The notes under the pieces are model-generated. The model worked only from the letters and a program-made list of their open reading frames with translations. It made no database searches and was not told the DNA's origin. From an uncultured Lachnospiraceae bacterium (lineage in GTDB: Bacteria > Bacillota > Clostridia > Lachnospirales > Lachnospiraceae): a stretch of DNA of 9,221 bases. Position 1 is the first letter of the stretch; the number at the start of each line of letters is the position of its first letter. Location of the stretch: positions 1 to 9,221 of the forward strand of contig CAMWUP010000062.1 in assembly GCA_947177465.1 (NCBI GenBank), read 5' to 3'. A program made the translations under genes and the position numbers. Below are positions 1-5,801 of the stretch, one piece after another.

Positions 1-1189
1 TTCCGAGAGAAATCACCGTAAGCACAACCGAAAAGCCTGGACGGTGAATGGCACGGTAAAAGCCATAAAACAAAAACAAAAAGCCGATACCAATATAGCA
101 GGATGCCACCATGCGCAGATACCCAACTCCTGCTGCAACAATATCCACGTCTGCTGCATCAATAAAAATTTCCATCAGCGGCTTTGCCAGAATACAGACC
201 ACGGCGCCAGCCAGCAGACAAAAAGCAACCACCGCAAGGCTTGCGCTGCGAATCCCCCTGCGTATGCGCTCCATCTTTCCGGCTCCGTAATTCTGCGCAA
301 TAAAAGTTGAAAAAGCATTCCCAAAATCCTGCACCGGCATATAAGCAAAGGAATCTATCTTTACTGCGGCGGCATAGCCCGCCATTACCACGCTGCCAAA
401 GCTGTTAATCAATCCCTGTACCATCAGAATGCCAAGATTCATAACTGACTGTTGGATACAAGTAAGAAAAGACAGGCTTATCAACTCGCCAAAAATCCTT
501 TTATCCCAGCGCATATGACATTTTCGCGGACGAATATCCTGAAATTTAAAAAGTGTATATAATAAAATTCCTACCGCTGAAACGAATTGTGACACCACTG
601 TCGCTATTGCCGCGCCGCCAACTTCCCATTCCAGTACCAGCACAAACATCAAATCCAACCCGATGTTCAGCACGACAGACACACCCAGAAAAAGAAGCGG
701 CGCCAGCGAATTGCCGACTGCACGAAGCAGGCAGGCAAAATAATTGTATAGGAAAGAAGCACTTATTCCCATAAAAATAATGAAAAGATAAGTTTTCATA
801 AAGGGCGCCGTATCATCCGGAACGCGCAGAAGCCGGATAATTCCATTCAGCCCGGGAAACAGCAAAAAATTTAAAAGCAGCGTAATCATTCCGATAAAAG
901 AAAAAGAAAGAAAAATTGCAGATTTCAGGCGTTCAAAATCCTTTTTCCCATAATAAATGGAAAAAGCCACCCCGCTTCCCATGCACAGACCCGAAAAAAC
1001 GGAAGTCAGAAAAACCATAAGCGTATAGGAGGAGCCTACTGCCGCCAACGCTTTGGAGCCCAAAAATCTTCCTACCACCCATGTATCTGCAATATTATAA
1101 AATTGCTGCAAAAGATTCCCTGCCATCAGGGGAAGCGCAAATCCCAGCAGTCTTCTGTTGATATTCCCTTCTGTCAAATCCCTGTTCAT
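1..1189 (-). CDS. MATE family efflux transporter, 3' end cut off by window edge
   Basis: Multidrug and toxin extrusion family membrane protein, expected to export drugs or metabolites in exchange for Na+ or H+. I translated the minus strand from the ATG at 1187-1189 and found 396 open codons with no stop to the left edge. MATE proteins are usually about 450 residues, so some 50-60 C-terminal residues are missing. Family signs: the N-terminal helix-1 segment around residues 20-44 (PLMAGNLLQQFYNIADTWVV then GRFLG), multiple hydrophobic helices, and IAQNYGAGKMERIRRG near residues 297-312, matching the MATE 'AQN.GAGK..R' motif that opens the second half. The start codon overlaps the stop of the upstream small membrane protein (ATGA, 1186-1189), so the two are probably translationally coupled. 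The substrate cannot be read from the sequence. The family call is secure. Confidence 0.95.
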   Translation of the reverse strand, partial: MNRDLTEGNINRRLLGFALPLMAGNLLQQFYNIADTWVVGRFLGSKALAAVGSSYTLMVFLTSVFSGLCMGSGVAFSIYYGKKDFERLKSAIFLSFSFIGMITLLLNFLLFPGLNGIIRLLRVPDDTAPFMKTYLFIIFMGISASFLYNYFACLLRAVGNSLAPLLFLGVSVVLNIGLDLMFVLVLEWEVGGAAIATVVSQFVSAVGILLYTLFKFQDIRPRKCHMRWDKRIFGELISLSFLTCIQQSVMNLGILMVQGLINSFGSVVMAGYAAAVKIDSFAYMPVQDFGNAFSTFIAQNYGAGKMERIRRGIRSASLAVVAFCLLAGAVVCILAKPLMEIFIDAADVDIVAAGVGYLRMVASCYIGIGFLFLFYGFYRAIHRPGFSVVLTVISLG

Positions 1190-1569
1190 TTCATATCTCC
1201 ACTAAAACAGTATGGATAACCTTGCAGCTCATTTAATTTGTCATACTGCCCATACATTTTCTGTACTTCATTTTCCAGAATATAGTAATGTCGGATATAA
1301 GGTACCAGCAGTATCAGGATTATAATTGTGAGCAGCATGGTATAAATTTCTGCGGAAAGCACCACCAGCATAAGTGACAGCATCTCCAGCAGGGCAAAGA
1401 CAATCGTTACCACTAAATGTATCAATCTTTCATGGCAGAAAAAAGCAATCTGTGTTAAATGTTCTTTTTTCAATGCTTCTATGTCTATATCCTGCAGCTC
1501 CCCATCCTGCCGCAGCTTTGCTATCAGACTATCCATATATCTTCTGTAGCTTTTTATCCGTTTTTCCAT
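1186..1569 (-). CDS. Small two-helix membrane protein, function unknown
   Basis: A 127-residue protein that I do not recognise by name. The N-terminal 45 residues are charged and probably helical and cytoplasmic. Two hydrophobic stretches follow at about residues 48-72 and 74-92, separated by a very short turn, so a membrane hairpin is likely. The C-terminal tail of about 35 residues is polar with several tyrosines. The start at 1567-1569 has a good ribosome binding site (AAGGGG, about 8 nt upstream on the minus strand). Its stop overlaps the MATE start by 4 bp, so it is the first gene of a two-gene operon and could be an accessory or partner of the exporter. That role is inference from position only. 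The overlap, the ribosome binding site and the promoter upstream make it a real gene rather than a chance frame. Confidence 0.8.
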   Translation of the reverse strand: MEKRIKSYRRYMDSLIAKLRQDGELQDIDIEALKKEHLTQIAFFCHERLIHLVVTIVFALLEMLSLMLVVLSAEIYTMLLTIIILILLVPYIRHYYILENEVQKMYGQYDKLNELQGYPYCFSGDMK

Positions 1570-1632
1570 ATTCGTACCCCTTGTATGCTTTATTCGTTCC
1601 CAATCGAATCACTAAAAGCATTTTCTTTCCAT

Positions 1633-1661
1633 ATTATAGCAGTCCTCCATATTTTTGAAAA
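1633..1661 (-). promoter_or_regulatory. Promoter for small membrane protein/MATE operon
   Basis: Reading the minus strand, a TTTTCA -35 box (1656-1661) is followed by 17 bp and a perfect TATAAT -10 box (1633-1638). The -10 is preceded by TGC, making an extended -10 (TGnTATAAT). The transcript would start near 1626, giving a leader of about 57 nt before the ATG at 1569. The promoter lies mostly inside repeat copy 1. Confidence 0.6.
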
Positions 1662-1702
1662 CCTGAATTTTTCCCCTTGAAAAATCAGCATAAGAATTGT
1701 AT
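1638..1702 (+). repeat. 65-bp direct repeat, copy 1 (promoter-bearing)
   Basis: Identical base for base to 5087-5151 and in the same orientation. With one mismatch on the left (T1637 against C5086) and a 1-bp indel on the right, similarity extends to roughly 1633-1710. It sits between the divergent membrane protein/MATE operon and the ROK gene. It contains the plus-strand promoter, a 19-bp inverted repeat and most of a minus-strand promoter. Confidence 0.95.
1667..1685. promoter_or_regulatory. Operator-like inverted repeat over the -35 box (copy 1)
   Basis: A 19-bp inverted repeat, ATTTTTC-ccctt-GAAAAAT, with perfect 7-bp arms. It covers the -35 box of the plus-strand promoter (1677-1682), where a bound protein would block RNA polymerase. 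AT-rich inverted repeats of this form are typical of ROK-family operators, so autoregulation by the adjacent ROK gene is possible. This is inference; other regulators would fit as well. Confidence 0.4.
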
Positions 1703-1705
1703 TAT
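1677..1705 (+). promoter_or_regulatory. Promoter for ROK regulator gene
   Basis: TTGAAA (1677-1682), a 17-bp spacer and TATTAT (1700-1705), a close sigma-A match. Expected transcription start is near 1712, about 30 nt before the ROK start codon. The boxes are partly back-to-back with the minus-strand promoter in the same repeat, so the two promoters could be controlled together. Confidence 0.6.
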
Positions 1706-1742
1706 AAAAGTTAAATAATATCAGTTTTACGACAGCCGGACA

Positions 1743-2792
1743 ATGTCCGACATAGAAGGAGCACTTGTGCAGCAGAGAAACGACCTAACCGGAAAACCCT
1801 CGCTTATGAAAGAATTAAATATCGGTTTGATTAAAGACGCTTTAACCAAATACCAAAGCGCCACAAGGGTAGAGCTTTCCTCTATCACGGGAATCAGCCA
1901 GCCGACTGTCAATCTTTTAATCAAACAGTTATTGAAGGAGCGCACTGTCATCAGCGTTGGTACCATACAGGCGGCACGCGGCAGAAAGGCAGAAGTATTT
2001 GCATTGAACAACAAACGTTACCGGATAGCTTCTCTCATTGTACCAGAAAGCAACTTCCAATACGCCATATCCGACATGAATCTCAACCGTGAAGCTTCCG
2101 CCACATTCCCACGCAATCCCGACAGCACATTTTCGGAGCAGCTTTGTTCCATTATCCGGCTCATGCTGGAGCAGAACAAGTATATCCGCGCCATTTCAGT
2201 CGGCGTCCCGGGTGCGGTCTCTGAAACCGGTCAAGTTTTCGCCATTCCTCACATTCCGGAATGGGAAAGAGTCAATCTGAAGAATCTTTTAGAGCGGGAA
2301 TTCGGACTCCCTGTCCTAATCGTGAACGACATCAATGCCATTGCCGTCGGCTATGCCGGCAGCGTACAGACCGGCGTGCAGGATTTGGTATATCTGCATG
2401 TGGAAAACAACGGTATCGGCGCAGGCATTATTATAAACGGCAGACTTTATTCCGGTTTTACCAGCTTTGCCGGTGAAATCGGCTATATGCAGGTTGCATC
2501 CGGAAAAAAAGCCGAGGATATGCTGACCAATTCCAGCCCCGCACAGCGCACTGCCCTTCTCGGAGCCATCGCTGCCAACATCATATGCGTTTTGAATCCT
2601 GAAAAAATGGTAATCGGAGGAAAAGATATTCCTGACAGTCTGTATGAGCATGTGCAAAAAGGAAGCTTCATGCAGTTACCTGAGGAAATCATGCCGCAGA
2701 TTGTTATTATCGACTCCAATCTTGACTTCTATTTTCAAGGACTTGGAGAGATGGGAAAAAAACTGCTTGACAAAGACATCCATCTGGCTTGA
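1743..2792 (+). CDS. ROK family transcriptional regulator lacking kinase and zinc motifs
   Basis: A 349-residue NagC/XylR-type protein. Residues 17-75 carry the ROK N-terminal pattern (GKPS followed by a winged helix-turn-helix, SSITGISQPTVNLLIKQLL) and a wing with ARGRKAEVFALN. The sugar-kinase-like part follows: VNDINA (194-199, retaining the aspartate at 196 that is catalytic in ROK kinases), GIGAGIIINGRLYSG near 224-238, AGEIGY (243-248) and LNPEKMVIGG (284-293). The DxG phosphate loop expected near residue 100 is absent, and the usual GExGH histidine is Tyr248. The CxCGxxGC zinc cluster is missing, and only about 37 residues separate GEIGY from LNPE, far fewer than in NagC. A regulator role without kinase activity is likely; the effector is unknown. 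The start at 1743 has only a weak ribosome binding site, but an in-frame stop at 1716 and the GKPS motif leave it the best choice. Confidence 0.88.
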   Translation: MSDIEGALVQQRNDLTGKPSLMKELNIGLIKDALTKYQSATRVELSSITGISQPTVNLLIKQLLKERTVISVGTIQAARGRKAEVFALNNKRYRIASLIVPESNFQYAISDMNLNREASATFPRNPDSTFSEQLCSIIRLMLEQNKYIRAISVGVPGAVSETGQVFAIPHIPEWERVNLKNLLEREFGLPVLIVNDINAIAVGYAGSVQTGVQDLVYLHVENNGIGAGIIINGRLYSGFTSFAGEIGYMQVASGKKAEDMLTNSSPAQRTALLGAIAANIICVLNPEKMVIGGKDIPDSLYEHVQKGSFMQLPEEIMPQIVIIDSNLDFYFQGLGEMGKKLLDKDIHLA

Positions 2793-2830
2793 AGCATCAT
2801 TACAAAGGGTCAGGCTGCTATTTTCTGCAC

Positions 2831-2862
2831 AAAAAGGAGCTGCGCACTAATGCAACAGCCCC
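2831..2862 (-). terminator. Rho-independent terminator of the lipoprotein gene
   Basis: On the minus strand an imperfect hairpin (2836-2862; paired blocks GG/CC, GCTG/CAGC and GCA/TGC around a short loop) is followed directly by TTTTT (2831-2835). It lies about 40 nt beyond the lipoprotein stop. In the plus direction the hairpin is followed only by CTCTTCT, so it would stop ROK transcripts weakly at best. Confidence 0.6.
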
Positions 2863-2901
2863 TCTTCTACTCTATGTTACTGATACCTTCTCTTCTCCGC
2901 T

Positions 2902-4782
2902 CTAATCCGCGGCGATAGTTTCTGCCCACTCAAGATAGCCGAGCCTCTCGGCATCCAGCATACCCTGCTCCTCTTTTGTCAGGCTGTCTACGATTTCCCT
3001 TACCTTTTTCACATAAATGAAATCTCTGGGAGCGGCAGGGTCAGAACTGCTTCCGGCAAGACGCATGCCAACCTGTCCTCCATCCGGATTTAAGTATCTG
3101 AGCAGCTTATTTACTACATTAACCTTCTCTTCCGATGTCATCGTCCACGGGAATGTCATCGGATTCTTAATGGTAAAGTCTACCCATATAATACCACAGT
3201 TTTGTCCAGTCACCTCCGCCAGTCTCTGTCCTAGCGACTGCACAACAGGGTCTTCCATCGTATAATACCATGTTGCGTCTGATTCATATCCAATCTGATA
3301 GAGCACATCATTGTCAGGGAAAGCATCCGCAAAGCGCTTAAACTCCGGTATAAATCCAAGAACATCGTCAAGCTCTTCATCGTATACACCCAGAACATCG
3401 CCAATGGAGCTTCCAAAGCCCTGACTATCATTGACAAACAGGATATCACTTCTATAGGTAGGCGGAAGATACCTGATGTTATAATGCTTCAGGAAAAGTC
3501 TGTATTCCGGATTGATTTCCTTCATATGTTTATCCCATTGTTCTGCCAAAACATCGGAAATGGGAAGACCGGAATCCTCTGTCACGCCATGATACCACTC
3601 CACATCTACACCGACTCCTGCCACACAGGGATGACTGCCATACTGCGCCAGTATTAAATCAATCAATGTTTCAACATCTGCAAACCCGGGCTCCACCTGC
3701 AAATAAACCTCAATCCCATTCTCATCAAAATAGTTGAAATATTCTTCATGGGACAAATGATTCTCACGAGTCGGCTCTGAAAAATAAATATACTGTTCTT
3801 CCAGTGCTGCTGTATCCACATTATCCGCAGGCAAAAATTCCAAATTACAGCCCATTCCGCTTAAACTTCCTACAATCCAAACCATCGTCGGCTTTGCGGA
3901 AGGATACCACTCCTGCATCTGATCGGTAACGCTCTTCCATTCCTCCGGCAGAAGCCATCTGCTGCCAAGCCCGTAAACAGAAGAACGAGTTCCCGTATAG
4001 ACAACGCGTGCAAGCGCATCATCCTGTGAATTTTGGGCTTCCCTGAGAATATAATAATGCTCCACATAAGCTTGCTGCATCTCTGTCAGCGCATCATACA
4101 TTTCTGCAACCTGTGCAACTTCATCCGCATTGTTCGCGTCCATGTTCAGAATAGCGTCGTCAACATTGCGTCCCGCTTCCAGATTGTTCCGTTTTTCTTC
4201 CTGAAATCCCGGTATCAAGTCGTTATATGCCAAAAACTTGCTTTCATAGAGCGGCACTAACTCTTTAACGGTATCCTCCCCGAGCACCTCTTCCAGCTCA
4301 TAATATTTTTCTTCCATCAGCCATGTTATGCCGCCGTCCTCCACTGCATCTAACGGTGTATCGCGAATCCATAAATTCAGCGTCCGTGCTTCCGCCATAA
4401 ATAACTGCTGCAACGTGCCGTCTTCTTCCAAAACCGCCTGTTCCTCTTCTGTAAGCGAATCAAACAGCGCCCTTACCAAAGTAACCGGCTCCCTATATTC
4501 TGATATTTCGGCAGCTTCTGCATCAAATCCCTCTCCATTAATCGCCAGACCGGCAATCATTTCTTTAACAGATGCTGCTTCCTCAGAAAGATTTTGAGAT
4601 ACCTCGTCTGCCTTATTATCTGTATTTTCTTCTTTATTCATGTCTGTTTCCTGTCCCTGATTTGTAGTGTTCTGCGGCGTCATACTCTCGGCATCCCCCT
4701 TTTCCCTGCCTTTTCCGCATCCGGCAAACACTGCCGTAAGCATGCAAAACGCCAACGCAAGTGATAAAACCTTCTTTTTCAT
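2902..4782 (-). CDS. Lipoprotein with surface-protein helical modules and a possible glycosidase-like barrel
   Basis: A 626-residue exported lipoprotein. The start at 4780-4782 (MKKKVLSLAL) is chosen over a GTG at 4830 because GGAGGG lies just upstream and the signal peptide then begins with KKK. The lipobox is VFAGC, with lipidation at Cys22. An acidic, N/Q/E-rich linker follows (about 23-70). Helical modules with the 'LT.EEQ' signature of repeated surface-protein domains occur at about 72-135 (SLTEEEQ, 109-115), about 205-250 (ALTEMQQ, 231-237) and the C-terminus (SLTKEEQ, 600-606). The middle, about 299-550, has alternating hydrophobic strands and helices with aromatic residues, and GVGVDVEWYHG (389-399) resembles the acidic strand-4 motif of GH18-like barrels. 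Glycan binding or hydrolysis at the cell surface is inference; I cannot name the family. It is a single-gene unit with its own terminator. Confidence 0.85.
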   Translation of the reverse strand: MKKKVLSLALAFCMLTAVFAGCGKGREKGDAESMTPQNTTNQGQETDMNKEENTDNKADEVSQNLSEEAASVKEMIAGLAINGEGFDAEAAEISEYREPVTLVRALFDSLTEEEQAVLEEDGTLQQLFMAEARTLNLWIRDTPLDAVEDGGITWLMEEKYYELEEVLGEDTVKELVPLYESKFLAYNDLIPGFQEEKRNNLEAGRNVDDAILNMDANNADEVAQVAEMYDALTEMQQAYVEHYYILREAQNSQDDALARVVYTGTRSSVYGLGSRWLLPEEWKSVTDQMQEWYPSAKPTMVWIVGSLSGMGCNLEFLPADNVDTAALEEQYIYFSEPTRENHLSHEEYFNYFDENGIEVYLQVEPGFADVETLIDLILAQYGSHPCVAGVGVDVEWYHGVTEDSGLPISDVLAEQWDKHMKEINPEYRLFLKHYNIRYLPPTYRSDILFVNDSQGFGSSIGDVLGVYDEELDDVLGFIPEFKRFADAFPDNDVLYQIGYESDATWYYTMEDPVVQSLGQRLAEVTGQNCGIIWVDFTIKNPMTFPWTMTSEEKVNVVNKLLRYLNPDGGQVGMRLAGSSSDPAAPRDFIYVKKVREIVDSLTKEEQGMLDAERLGYLEWAETIAAD

Positions 4783-4923
4783 TGTATACCCTCCTGTTCT
4801 TACTGTAAACATAACCTTCCTGTACCGCACACAATCAAAATTTTTTCTCTGTACCTCCTTTCACGGTGCTGACAAATATAAAATTAGAGATATTAAAAAT
4901 TTGCTCACAATACTTTTATAAAC

Positions 4924-4943
4924 ATTGTAAAATATTGTAAAAA
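4924..4943. repeat. Tandem 10-bp repeat, possible direct-repeat operator
   Basis: ATTGTAAAAT (4924-4933) is followed immediately by ATTGTAAAAA (4934-4943), differing only in the last base. A 10-bp period places both units on one face of the helix, as in binding sites for response regulators of the OmpR type. It lies about 140 bp upstream of the lipoprotein start. No factor can be named. Confidence 0.45.
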
Positions 4944-4967
4944 CTTAGTTTATTTTGTTTCTATACT

Positions 4968-4986
4968 TATTTAAGATTCTTAAATA
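4968..4986. promoter_or_regulatory. 19-bp near-perfect palindrome, operator candidate
   Basis: TATTTAAGA-T-TCTTAAATA has 9-bp arms that are exact reverse complements around one central base. No T-tract follows on either strand, so it is not a terminator. It lies about 190 bp upstream of the lipoprotein and 160 bp upstream of the GNAT promoter. A dimeric regulator could bind it; which one is unknown. Confidence 0.5.
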
Positions 4987-5086
4987 TATATGTATATTAC
5001 CATACTTTCTGCTTCGTTGCAAGATAAAAACAAAGAAAGGAAAATTTTGTTCTGTATCATCTGGGATATCGGGAAGGGCAGATTAC

Positions 5087-5151
5087 AGCAGTCCTCCATA
5101 TTTTTGAAAACCTGAATTTTTCCCCTTGAAAAATCAGCATAAGAATTGTAT
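5087..5151 (+). repeat. 65-bp direct repeat, copy 2 (promoter-bearing)
   Basis: Identical to 1638-1702. It lies between the divergent lipoprotein and GNAT genes, just as copy 1 lies between divergent units. The base just left of the repeat is C5086 instead of T1637, which changes the minus-strand -10 box from TATAAT to TGTAAT. The inverted repeat ATTTTTC-ccctt-GAAAAAT is at 5116-5134. Confidence 0.95.
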
Positions 5152-5154
5152 ATA
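5126..5154 (+). promoter_or_regulatory. Promoter for GNAT/nucleotidyltransferase operon
   Basis: TTGAAA (5126-5131), 17 bp, then TATATA (5149-5154). A 1-bp deletion relative to copy 1 changes TATTAT to TATATA. Expected transcript start is near 5161, leaving a leader of about 48 nt that ends in AGGAGG (5197-5202), 6 nt before the GNAT start. Confidence 0.55.
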
Positions 5155-5208
5155 AAATAAGGAGAGGTTAAAAACGTATCGACATATCGAAGCCTGAGGA
5201 GGTACATT

Positions 5209-5766
5209 ATGAATATTTATGAAACTTGCCCTATACTGGAGAACGAGAAATTTTTATTAAGATTGGTTGAAAACGAAGACTGTGATGATTTGTTAAGCGT
5301 TTACAGTGACAAAAATGCTTTGCCATTTTTTAATAGTGATAATTGCGATGGAGATAATTTCTACTATGCGACAAGAGAAAGAATGGCAGAAGCTCTTGAT
5401 TTCTGGGATTTATCATATAAAAACGGCTGGTTTGTCAGACTTGCTATTATCGACAAAACAGCAGCTAATGTGATTGGAACCATTGAACTGTGTTTACGGG
5501 TTTCCGAAGATGACTTTCATAATATGGGAATTTTGCGGGTTGATGTAAGAAGCGACTATGAAAAAGAAGAGCTGTTGTATGATATCGTGACACTTATTAC
5601 GCCACACCTTTCGGAAATGTTGGGATGTAAGGGAATTATTACGAAAGTTCCCATATATGCGGTAGAAAGAATAAAAGCCGTTCAAAAAGCAGGATTTATA
5701 AAATCCGAACATTTATTGATAGGAAAAACCGGATATGCTTACGACGGATATTGGACAATGAACTGA
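5209..5766 (+). CDS. GNAT family N-acetyltransferase, divergent
   Basis: A 185-residue protein starting at an ATG with AGGAGG 6 nt upstream. The fold pattern of acetyl-CoA-dependent N-acetyltransferases is visible: an N-terminal strand with LRLVENEDCDDLLSVYSD (17-34), a central strand pair with WFVRLAIIDKTAANVIGTIEL (74-94), the LRVDV strand (109-113), a helix from 117, and AVQKAGFIKSE (157-167), the usual GNAT C-terminal element. The canonical Q/R-x-x-G-x-G/A acetyl-CoA loop after LRVDV is replaced by DYEKEELL, so cofactor binding may be altered or lost. The substrate is unknown. It is followed after 35 bp by an aminoglycoside-type nucleotidyltransferase and probably shares its transcript, so a role in modifying antibiotics is possible. 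The sequence is more AT-rich than flanking genes. Confidence 0.75.
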   Translation: MNIYETCPILENEKFLLRLVENEDCDDLLSVYSDKNALPFFNSDNCDGDNFYYATRERMAEALDFWDLSYKNGWFVRLAIIDKTAANVIGTIELCLRVSEDDFHNMGILRVDVRSDYEKEELLYDIVTLITPHLSEMLGCKGIITKVPIYAVERIKAVQKAGFIKSEHLLIGKTGYAYDGYWTMN

Positions 5767-5801
5767 TGTTGACAAATCGGAGTCTGTGGTGAAATTATTT
5801 T

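Larger units (their letters stand above)
4783..5208. other. 426-bp AT-rich divergent intergenic region
   Basis: Lies between the lipoprotein (minus) and GNAT (plus) starts. It holds the lipoprotein ribosome binding site, a second unused AAGGAGGT on the minus strand at about 4853-4860, a tandem 10-bp repeat (4924-4943), a 19-bp palindrome (4968-4986), repeat copy 2 (5087-5151) and the GNAT promoter and ribosome binding site. I see no convincing gene in it. A lipoprotein promoter is not clear-cut. Candidates on the minus strand are TTTACA boxes within the tandem repeat and the weakened promoter in repeat copy 2. Confidence 0.6.

Noticed and set aside
1374..1658. 94-codon plus-strand frame opposite the small membrane protein
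   Set aside because: Overlaps a better supported minus-strand gene that has a promoter, a ribosome binding site and 4-bp coupling to MATE.
1638..1702. Repeat pair as CRISPR or insertion-sequence ends
   Set aside because: Only two copies 3.4 kb apart in direct orientation, no spacer periodicity, no transposase gene and no terminal inverted repeats or target-site duplication at the edges.
2316..2657. 113-codon minus-strand frame opposite the ROK gene
   Set aside because: Antisense shadow within a strongly supported coding region; no ribosome binding site or known motif.
4783..4830. N-terminal 16-residue extension of the lipoprotein from a GTG start
   Set aside because: It would bury the signal peptide behind a charged extension, while the ATG at 4782 has GGAGGG at the right distance and gives a normal lipoprotein signal.
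4990..5115. 41-codon plus-strand frame ending inside repeat copy 2 (ends SSIFLKT)
   Set aside because: No ribosome binding site before the ATG, no recognisable family, and the end falls in the promoter repeat. It could be a gene remnant but nothing supports that.
4980..5207. 75-codon minus-strand open frame across repeat copy 2
   Set aside because: No ribosome binding site, low-complexity end (VIYIYI) and complete overlap with the GNAT promoter region and the repeat; best read as chance in AT-rich DNA.
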